From positions 12,716 to 76,715 of the forward strand of contig JBGUKN010000033.1 of the NCBI GenBank assembly GCA_045114455.1: a stretch of DNA of 64,000 nucleotides. The letters are read 5' to 3'. The translations under genes and the position numbers were made by a program. The stretch comes from UBA1732 sp045114455 (GTDB lineage: Bacteria; Verrucomicrobiota; Lentisphaeria; Victivallales; UBA1829). The notes below the pieces were generated by a model. That model was not told where the DNA came from and searched no databases. It worked only from the letters and a program-made list of their open reading frames with translations. Position 1 is the first letter of the stretch, and each line of letters opens with the position of its first letter. This document shows positions 46,454 to 55,267 of the stretch, one piece after another.

Positions 46454-46621
46454 TCAAGGCTTGACTTCCCACACGCCATTGCGTTTCCCGTTTTTGCGTT
46501 CAAGCAGGCCGAGATCACTGGCTGAGGCGGAAGGCACTCCCGGCATCGGCGTGGTGAAGCTCCATGCCGTCGTGCCGAAGTTCCTTGATGCAATCTCGAA
46601 ATGGGAGAAAAGCGAGGTCTT
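46454..46621 (-). pseudogene. Open-frame remnant without start codon
   Basis: A 55-codon stop-to-stop minus frame ends in LGLLERKNGKRNGVWEVKP. It contains a regular stretch, FGTTAWSFTTPMPGVPSAS, that reads like real protein, but it has no usable start and no ribosome site. It may be the end of a lost gene. The 526-bp gap 46259-46784 otherwise holds two promoters only. Confidence 0.35.
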
Positions 46622-46690
46622 TTAGGGAAGGCAAAAAGAAGGTAGCTGTATTGTGACCACATGTTTCCCTGCAATTCCGGCATTTCCCGC

Positions 46691-46719
46691 TTGTTTTTTT
46701 GCCTGGGATGTGGTATAAT
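46691..46719 (+). promoter_or_regulatory. Promoter facing the end of the solute-binding gene
   Basis: Plus strand: -35 TTGTTT (46691-46696), 17-bp spacer, -10 TATAAT (46714-46719, consensus). No plus-strand gene follows, so it may make an antisense or small RNA. Confidence 0.45.
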
Positions 46720-46784
46720 AAACTGTGTACCTTATCCCTCCATCAGCAACCCCGTGAAAGGGCTGCAAGTATGTCGAACATGAA

Positions 46785-48275
46785 TCAGATGTTGTCCAGG
46801 CCGATCGTCTGGTAGATGGAGGTGTATTTGCGGAAAAGCGCCTGAAGATCGCCGTTCCGGCGTTTTGCGTCGATGACCGTGTCAGCGGCGGTCTTCGCCT
46901 CGGTATTGCCCTGACGGAACGCGAATCCGTATTCCTCCGGGCGAATGACGACCTGCATCAACTTGACCTGGCCTTTGTGTTTATCCATGGCTAACTCAAT
47001 TTCGCTCTCATCGTCGACGTAGGCGTCGATCTCGTTGTTGAGCAGGCCCCTGATGCCTTCCTCGGCATTATCGTAGTGGACCGTCTTTTTCGCATGAAGC
47101 TTGTTGACGGCATATTCCTCGTTCGTCGTGCCCTTCTCGGCCCCGATGACCTTGCCTTCCAGATCGGCTGTCCTGCTGAGTTTGGATCTTTCCTTCACAA
47201 GGATTTTCCGGGTGGTTTTTTCATAGGAATTGGAGAAAAGGATCATCGTGGAGCGTTCCGGCGTGATGGAGATGCCTGACGTTCCCATGTCGGCGGCACC
47301 GTTCATCACGAGGGGCAGAATTTCGGAGAAAGGCACGATCCTGAACTGAACCGGACGTTTGAGTTCCTCGGCGATCGCTTCCGCCATTTCGATATCCACA
47401 CCGGCCAGGCGGTTCCGGTTCATGAACGCAAACGGTGCGAACGAAGGATCGAGGCAGACGACAAACGGCTTGACTCCATTTTCGTCTATCATCGCACCGT
47501 AGCCGGGATGCGTCCAGAGTTCCTCCATATGCTTTTCGCGGCTTTTGTGAAGCTGGCCGGAAGTCTTGAACTTTTCGATCACGGCATTGGCGGATTCCGC
47601 GAGTCCGGGATTTCCCTTGTTGAAAATAAAACCGTACTGCACTTCGCATAATGGTTCCGGGTTGATTCTGAAATCATCCCCGGTTCTCCGGACCAGGATC
47701 TCGGCTATAAGGTGATCCATGACGGCGGCATCGGCCCTGTGGTCGGAGAGCGAGGCATTGACGTCCTCCTGCGTCAGATAGGGCAGGACGACTCTCGGTT
47801 TGATGACATCGCGCAGATATTCCAAGTCGGTGGTCCCCTCCTGTGCGGCGACACTGACCTCCTTCAACGCGGCTTCGTCCGTGATGTCGGATTCTTTCGG
47901 TACGACGGCGACTTGCGTGGAGATGTCGTAGACGGTCGAAAAAAGAACACGTTTAGCTCGTTCCGGGGTGATCGTGATCGCGGAGATGCCGATGTCGGCC
48001 TCGCCTGAGGAAACGAGCGTGAAAACATTCTGGAACGGAACAATCTTGTACTGAACCGGACGCCCCAGGGCTTTTCCGATCTCCTCCACCAGGTCAACAT
48101 CGATGCCGGCAACCGGTGGATCCACGTTCGTGTTGAGGTAGTAACAGTATGGCGAGGAGGTTGCTTCGCAGGCGACGATCAAGGGCTTGTCCTTGTCGCT
48201 TTTGGAACAGGACATCATGAGGGTGGAAGTGATACCGACAAACAGAACAGCAAGAAGATAGAAAAGTTTTTTCAT
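46785..48275 (-). CDS. Lipoprotein with two tandem solute-binding (SBP_bac_3) domains
   Basis: 496 residues from ATG at 48275; earlier starts would be inside or before the promoter. Lipobox LMMSC lipidates Cys23. Two complete amino-acid-binding modules follow one another. Both contain GVDIEMAEAI/GIDVDLVEEI, RPVQ(Y/F)(K/R)IVPF and ISITPER/ITITPER, at about 30-255 and 265-496. No ABC permease or ATPase gene lies nearby. It could feed an orphan transporter or be a sensor. Confidence 0.85.
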   Translation of the reverse strand: MKKLFYLLAVLFVGITSTLMMSCSKSDKDKPLIVACEATSSPYCYYLNTNVDPPVAGIDVDLVEEIGKALGRPVQYKIVPFQNVFTLVSSGEADIGISAITITPERAKRVLFSTVYDISTQVAVVPKESDITDEAALKEVSVAAQEGTTDLEYLRDVIKPRVVLPYLTQEDVNASLSDHRADAAVMDHLIAEILVRRTGDDFRINPEPLCEVQYGFIFNKGNPGLAESANAVIEKFKTSGQLHKSREKHMEELWTHPGYGAMIDENGVKPFVVCLDPSFAPFAFMNRNRLAGVDIEMAEAIAEELKRPVQFRIVPFSEILPLVMNGAADMGTSGISITPERSTMILFSNSYEKTTRKILVKERSKLSRTADLEGKVIGAEKGTTNEEYAVNKLHAKKTVHYDNAEEGIRGLLNNEIDAYVDDESEIELAMDKHKGQVKLMQVVIRPEEYGFAFRQGNTEAKTAADTVIDAKRRNGDLQALFRKYTSIYQTIGLDNI

Positions 48276-48316
48276 GGTGACCTCGTATTGACAGGACACA
48301 AAACAGAAATCAATAT

Positions 48317-48345
48317 AAGATACACTCTGTTCGGCAGAATTGCAA
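48317..48345 (-). promoter_or_regulatory. Double solute-binding gene promoter
   Basis: Minus strand: -35 TTGCAA (48340-48345), 17-bp spacer, -10 TATCTT (48317-48322). Confidence 0.6.
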
Positions 48346-48852
48346 GCAAAAAACTGCATAACACCTTCTGTTTCTTTTAAGCTTGAATGATTCATATTCG
48401 ACAATCTTTGGTTTCGACAGGAACTGATCAGGCAATCCATCCCAGGCAAGCACATAACGCTTGTATGCTGATCTGAAACCGTCAGGACATTTTGATGAAT
48501 CAATACTCCATTTTCGTCCAACAATCGTCATAATGCCGGGTTGATTCTTTGTTTGGACACACTATAATCAACCATACTGCCTTCCATTTCCTTGTACATG
48601 CTCAAATGACAGAAAAATCAATGACTTGTATGCGCAATGTATGAAGTACTGAAAAAGCGCAACCTTGGATAACGAAAAATGCTTTTCCGCGCGACAGCAT
48701 AAATCAGTCGCAAATCCCTTATTAATGATCCGTCCTGCTCCGGAATTTGAGAAAAGGGTTCTCAATATGATGGATGCCGGAGCTTGCTGGTCAACACCTC
48801 CGGCTCTGCAGGCATTCCCGCCATTTCGCGGGAGAAAACCACCGCTCGGGAT
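48346..48852. other. Intergenic region with no visible gene
   Basis: Divergent gap of about 500 bases between two promoters. AT-richer than its surroundings. I see no gene, repeat or strong hairpin. Confidence 0.5.
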
Positions 48853-48881
48853 TTGTTTTTTCGGCGACTTGATGCTATATT
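48853..48881 (+). promoter_or_regulatory. Promoter of first methyltransferase gene
   Basis: Plus strand: -35 TTGTTT (48853-48858), 17-bp spacer, -10 TATATT (48876-48881). Confidence 0.7.
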
Positions 48882-48954
48882 ATTTGTGACAGAATAAGAT
48901 GCCGCCGGGTGCGTGAATGCCCTGACAGTCGGCTAAAAATGGGAGAACAACACA

Positions 48955-49638
48955 ATGGAAAACTCTGGTTTGGAGTGTGGTCGCGGTGTGGATCATGCCG
49001 CGGACAAGCCGGAAAACCGGCGCAAAAACAGCCTGCTTAGCAGACTATTCTCGAACTGTGCTCATCCGCGTGGTGCGATGGGACGCATGATGCTTTCAAT
49101 GATGAACTGCTGGCATGGCCCGCTGACGAATTGGGGGCTGGGGTATGTTCCGTTCCAGGACGGATGGACGATCCTCGACGTGGGCTGTGGAGGCGGACAG
49201 ACCCTTCAGAGGCTTCTCATGCGCAGCAAGGGCGCGATCGTGTATGGCATCGACATCTCCGACGAGAGCGTGGTGAAAGCGCGCAAGGTGAATGCCAATC
49301 TGCTCGACACACGGGTATTCGTACAGCAGGGCTCTGCGGCTGAATTACCCTATGCTGACAGTACGTTTGACCTGGTGACGGCGGTAGAGACGGTCTATTT
49401 CTGGCCTGAACTGCCTCGTTGCTTCGAAGAAGTGAAACGGGTGCTGAAACCGGGCAGACTGTTCGCAATCCTCCTTGAGGTAGCATCCGCGGATTGTGCA
49501 TGGACACGGGTCGTCGATGGCATGACGACGTATTCGCCGGAGCAGCTGAAGGAATTTCTGGAGCAAGCGGGCTTTTTCGATGTGGAGATTTATCGCAAGA
49601 AGCCTTCCTACGCCACGATCATAAGCAGACGGCCTTAG
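48955..49638 (+). CDS. Class I SAM-dependent methyltransferase
   Basis: 227 residues. The Rossmann motifs are clear: ILDVGCGGGQT near 73-83, YGIDIS, GSAAELPYADSTFDLVTA and FEEVKRVLKPGRL. A charged 30-residue N-terminus precedes them. Small-molecule methylase of the UbiE/arsenite-methylase superfamily; the acceptor is not known. First of three co-directional genes ending at 50846. Confidence 0.85.
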   Translation: MENSGLECGRGVDHAADKPENRRKNSLLSRLFSNCAHPRGAMGRMMLSMMNCWHGPLTNWGLGYVPFQDGWTILDVGCGGGQTLQRLLMRSKGAIVYGIDISDESVVKARKVNANLLDTRVFVQQGSAAELPYADSTFDLVTAVETVYFWPELPRCFEEVKRVLKPGRLFAILLEVASADCAWTRVVDGMTTYSPEQLKEFLEQAGFFDVEIYRKKPSYATIISRRP

Positions 49639-49655
49639 TTCAGGAGTTCGAAATC

Positions 49656-50150
49656 ATGCTTCTGACCGTTGTGCTTTCCCTCGTCATGATGGCGTCGCTC
49701 TTCCTGATGCTCTATGCCGCCGTGGCGCTGGTCCAGGACAAGCGGCTGTTCACCTCGGCCCCGAAGGACATTCAGGCGGCCGTTCAGCCGAAAGCGGAAC
49801 GTTTTCCCGGAGCACACCTTCTGGGGTGGTGTCTGCTGGTGTTCGCCGTATTCCTGTTTATCGGCACGATCATCTGCGGCGGATGGGACGGTGTGCGGAA
49901 CGGCTTTTCCTTCCGGCAGTTCTTCTTCCGGTTCCTATTCATGCTGGTCTCGCTGAAAGCGTTCGACGTGCTGGTTTTCGACTGGTTCCTGCTCTGCCAC
50001 TCACGGTTCTTTCCGCACTACTACCCGGAAGTCTCCGGTTTGGTTGGACCGCACCAGTTCGGTTTCAACTGGCGATCCCATCTGCTGCATCTTCTGGCGT
50101 TTCTGCCTGTTTCTGCCGGGATCGCATGGATGTGCACGTTGTTTTCCTGA
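49656..50150 (+). CDS. Integral membrane protein of unknown function
   Basis: 164 residues from ATG at 49656 with CAGGAG upstream. Four hydrophobic segments: about 2-26, 55-75, 90-113 and 142-162. HSRFFPHYYPEV is a notable polar loop between helices 3 and 4. It lies 17 bp after one methyltransferase and 15 bp before another, so it probably works with them. No family recognised. Confidence 0.65.
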   Translation: MLLTVVLSLVMMASLFLMLYAAVALVQDKRLFTSAPKDIQAAVQPKAERFPGAHLLGWCLLVFAVFLFIGTIICGGWDGVRNGFSFRQFFFRFLFMLVSLKAFDVLVFDWFLLCHSRFFPHYYPEVSGLVGPHQFGFNWRSHLLHLLAFLPVSAGIAWMCTLFS

Positions 50151-50165
50151 GGAGAAAATGAACTT

Positions 50166-50846
50166 ATGACAAGACATGATGAGATCAGGGCGTCCTACCG
50201 GAAGCTCGGAAACAGCGCCGATTTCTACGACGGCATCATCACCCGTTCGACGCTGATCGGGAAACTGGTGGATTCCGTGGTATGGGGGCTGAACGGGGAA
50301 CTCGCGGCGAAGTGGGCAAACGACGCATTGTCGTCCGTGCCGGAAGGTTTCGGCGGGAAACTGCTGGAAGTCCCGGTCGGAACGGGCGTCCTGACGATGC
50401 CGTTGTACCGGAGCCTGCCGAAAGCGTCCGTTACCTGCCTCGACTATTCCGCGGACATGATGGCGAACGCCCGGAAACGAGCGGAGGAAATGAAGCTGAA
50501 CAACGTGTCATTCGTGCAGGGAGACGTGGGTGCGCTGCCGTTCGCGGATGAAAGTTTCGACCTCGTCCTGTCGTTGAACGGGTTCCATGCGTTCCCCGAC
50601 AAGGACGCGGCGTTCCGCGAGACGTTCCGCGTACTGAAACCCGGCGGGATCTTCTGCGGCTGTTTCTACATCGCGGGCGAGTTCCGGCGTACGGACTGGT
50701 TTGTGCGGAGAGTCTACGAGCCGAAGGGATTCTTTACGCCGCCGTTCGAGACGCGGGAAAGCCTGACCGCCAGGCTGCGCGCCATGTATGCCGACGTGAA
50801 CGTGTCCGCTGTTCGCGCCGAGGGTATCTTCTCCTGTCGGAAATGA
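50166..50846 (+). CDS. Class I SAM-dependent methyltransferase
   Basis: 226 residues. Motif I is LLEVPVGTGVLT (with Pro in place of the usual Gly), then CLDYSADMM, VSFVQGDVGALPFADESFDLV and FRETFRVLKPGGIF. The Val-Pro-Val start of motif I recurs in methyltransferases from anaerobes. Acceptor unknown. Third gene of the unit starting at 48955. Confidence 0.82.
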   Translation: MTRHDEIRASYRKLGNSADFYDGIITRSTLIGKLVDSVVWGLNGELAAKWANDALSSVPEGFGGKLLEVPVGTGVLTMPLYRSLPKASVTCLDYSADMMANARKRAEEMKLNNVSFVQGDVGALPFADESFDLVLSLNGFHAFPDKDAAFRETFRVLKPGGIFCGCFYIAGEFRRTDWFVRRVYEPKGFFTPPFETRESLTARLRAMYADVNVSAVRAEGIFSCRK

Positions 50847-50935
50847 GCGAATCGAGACAGGAGATACTGTTCATTTCCAAAATCAGCCGTAAACTGAAAC
50901 ACTCGTGTTTTTCCTGAAAAACGATTGCATTCCGC

Positions 50936-50963
50936 TTGTTTTACAGGAAAAATATGCTATATT
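50936..50963 (+). promoter_or_regulatory. Promoter of the HMA-like / P-type ATPase operon
   Basis: Plus strand: -35 TTGTTT (50936-50941), 16-bp spacer, -10 TATATT (50958-50963). Confidence 0.65.
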
Positions 50964-51050
50964 ATTCAATACAAAAGGGACAGCCGGATGTGCTACGGCA
51001 TGGGGAGGAGGATTCCGGCCGTTCAGGGAACAAAACAAAAAGGGTAGAAC

Positions 51051-51596
51051 ATGAAATCATGTCATTGTGCAAACGGGGTCGCTCCGTTGAAAGACCTGCT
51101 GTCCGCATACCGGGAGCAGATGAGCATTCCGTCGTTCACCGGTGTTCTGGAGCTGGTTCACGCCATGCCCGGACGAATCCGCCTCAGAATCCCATGCCTC
51201 CGCAGAAACGTGCCCGATGCGGAACTGTTCCGTCGTCGGCTGTCCGGCCTGAAGGGAATCAAACAGGTCTCCGTGAACGTGTTTCTGGGAACGGTCCTGA
51301 TCGTTTACGATCCGGCTGTCCTGACGCCGATGGTGATCGTTTCGGCGGCGACGCACTGCTTCGAATTCGAGCATCTGCGGAAATCGCATCAGTCCGTGCT
51401 CGGTCGCGGCGTAAAGAACGTGCGGTTCGCCCTGGACCAAGCGCTTCTCCGCAACACACGCGGATTCGTGGACGTCCGTTCGGCCATGACACTGGTCCTG
51501 CTCATCGTGCTGATCCGCGGCCTCGTCGGGCGCGGTCGTGCGGCGTTCAATCCGCTGAGCGTGATCTGGTGGCTTTTCCAGGCCGTCGATCATTGA
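51051..51596 (+). CDS. HMA-like domain protein with membrane helix
   Basis: 181 residues. Residues 30-115 form a ferredoxin-like metal-associated fold of the HMA_2 type: VHAMPGRIRLRIP, GLKGIKQVSVNVFLGTVLIVYDP. The CxxC of true HMA domains is absent. A Cys-His-Cys cluster (SCHCANG) opens the protein. One hydrophobic helix lies near 143-158. It is the first gene of the P-type ATPase operon and shares its domain type with the next two genes. Confidence 0.75.
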   Translation: MKSCHCANGVAPLKDLLSAYREQMSIPSFTGVLELVHAMPGRIRLRIPCLRRNVPDAELFRRRLSGLKGIKQVSVNVFLGTVLIVYDPAVLTPMVIVSAATHCFEFEHLRKSHQSVLGRGVKNVRFALDQALLRNTRGFVDVRSAMTLVLLIVLIRGLVGRGRAAFNPLSVIWWLFQAVDH

Positions 51597-51614
51597 GGTG
51601 AAAGGAGCGCGCCC

Positions 51615-52004
51615 ATGCTGAACAATCCCCTGCTTCAAGTGTGGCTGTCCTGCGTCAAGAAGATCAAACCCGTCCACAGCATCCCCGGCAGACTTCGCGT
51701 GAACATCTACGGCGTCCGGCAATACCCGGAACTGGCGCAGGAATACGCCTCCGTCCTGCTTGACAAAACCCGCCATCTGCCCGGTGTGCAGTCCGTCGAA
51801 TTGAGCGTTCTGACCGGGAATATCCTGTTGACCTACGACGTGCGAGTGACTACGGAGCACGAGCTTTTGGAACGCCTGAACACGGCCTGGACGGCGCTGA
51901 TGCAGTATTTCCGCGATGTCGACCAGCCGGAAATGATCGTGCCGGAAGCGATCGCGCGTGTGCTGGACCGGGTTTGGAATCCGCCTCACACAAGCAGACA
52001 ATAA
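51615..52004 (+). CDS. HMA-like domain protein
   Basis: 129 residues. PVHSIPGRLRVNIYGVRQ and LPGVQSVELSVLTGNILLTYD form one HMA_2-type fold, again without CxxC. It has no membrane helix, so it is probably cytoplasmic. It could act as a partner that docks on the ATPase, or regulate it. Spacing to its neighbours is 18 and 31 bp. Confidence 0.75.
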   Translation: MLNNPLLQVWLSCVKKIKPVHSIPGRLRVNIYGVRQYPELAQEYASVLLDKTRHLPGVQSVELSVLTGNILLTYDVRVTTEHELLERLNTAWTALMQYFRDVDQPEMIVPEAIARVLDRVWNPPHTSRQ

Positions 52005-52035
52005 CATCTTTTGCAGTTCAAAAAAAGGAGAGATC

Positions 52036-54261
52036 ATGGTTTTTACGAACAATCGGAAACGCCCGCTCCTGAAATGCGGATTTGCCCACAGGATGCGCGG
52101 ACGTGTGCGGATCACCTGCCGTGCGGTCCGTTATCTGCGACAGGAACAGGACGACCTGGAGGCGCATTTTTCCGAACTGCGCGGGGTGCTGTCACTGCGG
52201 ATGAACTGCGCGGCATCGTCCGTCATCCTCCAGTACGACCCCGGACGCACCAACGACGAGGAGCTGCTGGAGTCCGTCGAGCACATCATCGGGATGCACT
52301 CCCTGAACGCCCTGCAGAAGGAGCGCGAGGAACGCAACATGCTGGCCGTGCAGGAACGCGACCTGCATGAAGAAGGCCTTTCGACCATGCTCCTGCGAAG
52401 CATTTCGGCGGGCGGACTTCTGCTGACCTCGTGGATCACAAGGGCGGCTGTCCCCGCCACGCTCACCGGACGAATCTTCGGTTTCACCGGGTTCGGCGCA
52501 TTGATGCTGGCGGCACCGCTGTTCCGCAGCGGACTCGGCGCATTGAGGAAAAACCTTCTCCCGAACGCCGACACCTTGAGCGCGATGGCTGTGCTTTCCA
52601 GCGTGCTGGCGGGCAAGAGTGCATCAGCCCTGACCGTACTGCTCCTGCATGACGCCGCCGAAGCCATGACCGTGTACACGATGGACCGCACACGGAACGC
52701 CATCCGCGACATGCTGTCCGTGGACAACCGCGAGGAAGTCTGGCGGCTGAAATCGGACGAGCCGGATTCCCCGCTGGAGCGCATCTGCGTTTCCGAGCTG
52801 AAACGGAACGACCTGATCGTGATCCACACGGGCGAAAAGATCTGTGCCGACGGCACGGTCGTTTCCGGCCGCGCCACCATCAACCAGGCTCCCATCACGG
52901 GCGAATTCGAGTCCGTCCTGCGGGAGAAAGGCGGCAAGATCTTCGCAGGCACGGTGATCGTCGAGGGCACGATCACGGTCCGTGTGGAATCGGTCGGCGA
53001 CCAGACCGCCGTTTCCCGCATCATTCATATGGTCGAGGATGCGGAGGGCAAGAAAGCCGCGATCCAGACCTATGCGGACCGTTTCTCCTCCGCGCTGGTC
53101 CCGGTCAACATCCTGCTCGCCGGCGTCGTCTATCTGGCCACGCGCGACATCGGGCGCGCACTGAACATGCTCATCATCGATTATTCGTGCGGGATCCGGC
53201 TCTCCACAGCGGCCGCGCTTTCGGCGGCGATCAGCACTGCCGCCCGCGAAGGCGTCCTCATCAAGGGCGGCGGCTCCATCGAAGCGCTGACCGAAGCCGA
53301 CACGCTGATTCTGGACAAGACCGGCACGCTGACCGAGGGAAAGCCCCGCGTCGAAAGCGTCATGACCATTTCCGACCACTATTCGCGCATGGACGTGATC
53401 CAGCTCGCGGCCGCGGCCGAGGAGACCTCGAAACACCCGATGGCCGCCGCCATTCTCGCCCATCTTCAGAGGTCCGGCGGGAGCATCCCGCTTCATACGG
53501 AAATCCAGACCATTGTCGGGCGCGGCGTGTACACGGACGTGGACGGTCATTGCATCCGCGTCGGCAGCAAACGGTTCCTCAACGAATGCGGCATCCACAC
53601 GCACCCGATGCGTGATCAGGCATCGAAGCTCTTCGCCAACGGCGAAAGCGTGATCTTCGTGGCGCGCGATGACGAGATCATCGGCCTCATCGGCATCCGC
53701 GATCCCCTGCGCGAGAACATGAAGAAAGCACTGAACCGGCTTCGCCTCACCGGAGTCGATGACATCGTCCTGCTGACCGGAGACCTGGAACAGCAGGCGG
53801 ACGTCGTGGCGCGTCGCCTCGGTCTGGACGGATTCGAATCCGAACTCCTGCCGGAGGACAAGGCGCGCGCCGTGCTTCGTCTGCAATCGCGCGGCAGCAA
53901 AGTCGTGATGGTCGGCGACGGCATCAACGACGCCCCCGGACTGGCCTATGCGGACGTCGGCGTCGCGCTCGGCAAGACCCGAACCGACGTGGCGATGGAA
54001 GCCGCGGACATCACCATCGCGGGCGACAATGCCCTCATGCTGTCCGGCGTGTACGGCCTGGCGCATCACACCATGGATGTAATCAAGCAGAATTTCTTCG
54101 TCTCCATCGGCATCAACACGGTCGGACTGCTCTTCGGCGGACTCGGCATTCTGCCGGTCATCGCAGGCGCGGTCATGCACAACGCCAGCACCATCCTCGT
54201 CGTCGGCAACTCCCTCCGCATATTCTTCTACGACATGCACGAGCCCATGAAGCACACCTAA
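52036..54261 (+). CDS. P-type ATPase with N-terminal HMA-like domain and YSCG membrane motif
   Basis: 741 residues from ATG at 52036 after AAGGAG. An HMA_2-like domain (AHRMRGRVRITC) fills 1-95. P-type motifs: TGE in PITGEFE, phosphorylated Asp427 in DKTGT, the SKHP motif of metal pumps, and GDGINDAP near 627. In the metal-site helix the usual CPC/SPC/TPC is replaced by YSCG (Cys385), with Gly where Pro normally lies. That puts it outside the standard copper and zinc classes; the cargo is unknown. Fused and neighbouring HMA-like domains suggest a dedicated set. Confidence 0.88.
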   Translation: MVFTNNRKRPLLKCGFAHRMRGRVRITCRAVRYLRQEQDDLEAHFSELRGVLSLRMNCAASSVILQYDPGRTNDEELLESVEHIIGMHSLNALQKEREERNMLAVQERDLHEEGLSTMLLRSISAGGLLLTSWITRAAVPATLTGRIFGFTGFGALMLAAPLFRSGLGALRKNLLPNADTLSAMAVLSSVLAGKSASALTVLLLHDAAEAMTVYTMDRTRNAIRDMLSVDNREEVWRLKSDEPDSPLERICVSELKRNDLIVIHTGEKICADGTVVSGRATINQAPITGEFESVLREKGGKIFAGTVIVEGTITVRVESVGDQTAVSRIIHMVEDAEGKKAAIQTYADRFSSALVPVNILLAGVVYLATRDIGRALNMLIIDYSCGIRLSTAAALSAAISTAAREGVLIKGGGSIEALTEADTLILDKTGTLTEGKPRVESVMTISDHYSRMDVIQLAAAAEETSKHPMAAAILAHLQRSGGSIPLHTEIQTIVGRGVYTDVDGHCIRVGSKRFLNECGIHTHPMRDQASKLFANGESVIFVARDDEIIGLIGIRDPLRENMKKALNRLRLTGVDDIVLLTGDLEQQADVVARRLGLDGFESELLPEDKARAVLRLQSRGSKVVMVGDGINDAPGLAYADVGVALGKTRTDVAMEAADITIAGDNALMLSGVYGLAHHTMDVIKQNFFVSIGINTVGLLFGGLGILPVIAGAVMHNASTILVVGNSLRIFFYDMHEPMKHT

Positions 54262-54347
54262 CCGTTCGTTTTGGAGCCGCGTCCATCACCGGAAGCGGTT
54301 TCCTCCCATAATCCCCCGTCAACCCTCAAAAAGGAGCTTGAAAAACA

Positions 54348-54629
54348 ATGGCTATCACATCGGAACATCTGGTCGGAGCCGCCGTCGGCATCGGAGCCGC
54401 GGCAGTCGGGTTCTATCTCTACCAGAAAAATCAGGACAAGATCAACGAATTCCTGCGGACGCACGGCCTCGACATCCCGGTCAGCGAAAACCAGCCGCTC
54501 GAGTCCATGAACATCGAAGACCTTGCCACGCTCAAGGAACGCATCGAGGATCTGATCGCCGAGCGCGAACTCGCCGCGAAGGAAGCCGCAGCAGCCCCGG
54601 CCGCGGAGCCCGCGCCCGCTCAGGCGTAA
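54348..54629 (+). CDS. Small single-helix membrane protein of the ATPase operon
   Basis: 93 residues. A hydrophobic Gly/Ala helix at 9-24 (GAAVGIGAAAVGFYLY) is followed by a charged helix (ESMNIEDLATLKERIEDLIA) and an Ala/Pro tail. GGAGC precedes the start. Its place directly after the ATPase suggests an accessory subunit. No family recognised. Confidence 0.65.
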   Translation: MAITSEHLVGAAVGIGAAAVGFYLYQKNQDKINEFLRTHGLDIPVSENQPLESMNIEDLATLKERIEDLIAERELAAKEAAAAPAAEPAPAQA

Positions 54630-54751
54630 TATCCTTCCAATCGTTTCTTTTGTCCGCACATCCGGTCCCGGAGACGCTTTCTCATCTGTGTACTGAGCGC
54701 ACTCCGGGGCTGTGGATGTTTTTTTCCCTGCGGACTGTTTGAGAACCAACC

Positions 54752-55243
54752 ATGAAAACGCAAAAACACCTCCCCGTTTTCGGCGTGGGGCCGATCTATG
54801 TCTTCTCCATCGCCGTCCTGACTTTCGCGGCATACCGGATGCGGAATCTGCCCGCGTTGTCGTCCGGGCTGATCGACGTGCTCCAGAAGCCGCTGTTCAT
54901 CCTGGGCGTCATCCTGATCGTGCTGGGCGTGTTCATCTGGTTTCAGGCCGCCGTCGTGTCGAGACTGCTTGACGGCATCATGAAGAATCGCCTCGTAACT
55001 ACGGGAATCTATGCGTGGACCCGCAATCCCCTCTACACGGCGTTCATGATCGTCTGCACCGGGGTGATTCTCATGGCTGGAAATCTCTGGTTTTTCTTCC
55101 TGCCGTTCGTTTTCTGGGGCTTCATGACCGTGCTGATGAAGCACACCGAGGAACAATGGCTGCGGGACTTGTACGGAAAGCAGTATGACGAGTATTGCCG
55201 CCGGGTCAACCGCTGCTGGCCCTGGTTCCCTCGGAAGAAATGA
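54752..55243 (+). CDS. ICMT/PEMT-like membrane methyltransferase
   Basis: 163 residues with about four membrane helices. The C-terminal half carries the family blocks LVTTGIYAWTRNPLYTAFM and EEQWLRDLYGKQYDEYCRRV, which form the SAM site in isoprenylcysteine and phospholipid methyltransferases. The bacterial members methylate lipids or small isoprenoid-like acceptors; the acceptor here is unknown. Co-directional with the ATPase operon, 122 bp after it. Confidence 0.82.
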   Translation: MKTQKHLPVFGVGPIYVFSIAVLTFAAYRMRNLPALSSGLIDVLQKPLFILGVILIVLGVFIWFQAAVVSRLLDGIMKNRLVTTGIYAWTRNPLYTAFMIVCTGVILMAGNLWFFFLPFVFWGFMTVLMKHTEEQWLRDLYGKQYDEYCRRVNRCWPWFPRKK

Positions 55244-55267
55244 GGTAAAAAAAACTCGGGCAGCCAC

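Noticed and set aside
46785..48524. Longer 579-codon version of the double solute-binding protein
   Set aside because: The extra 83 codons run through the promoter; ATG at 48275 gives a proper lipoprotein signal.
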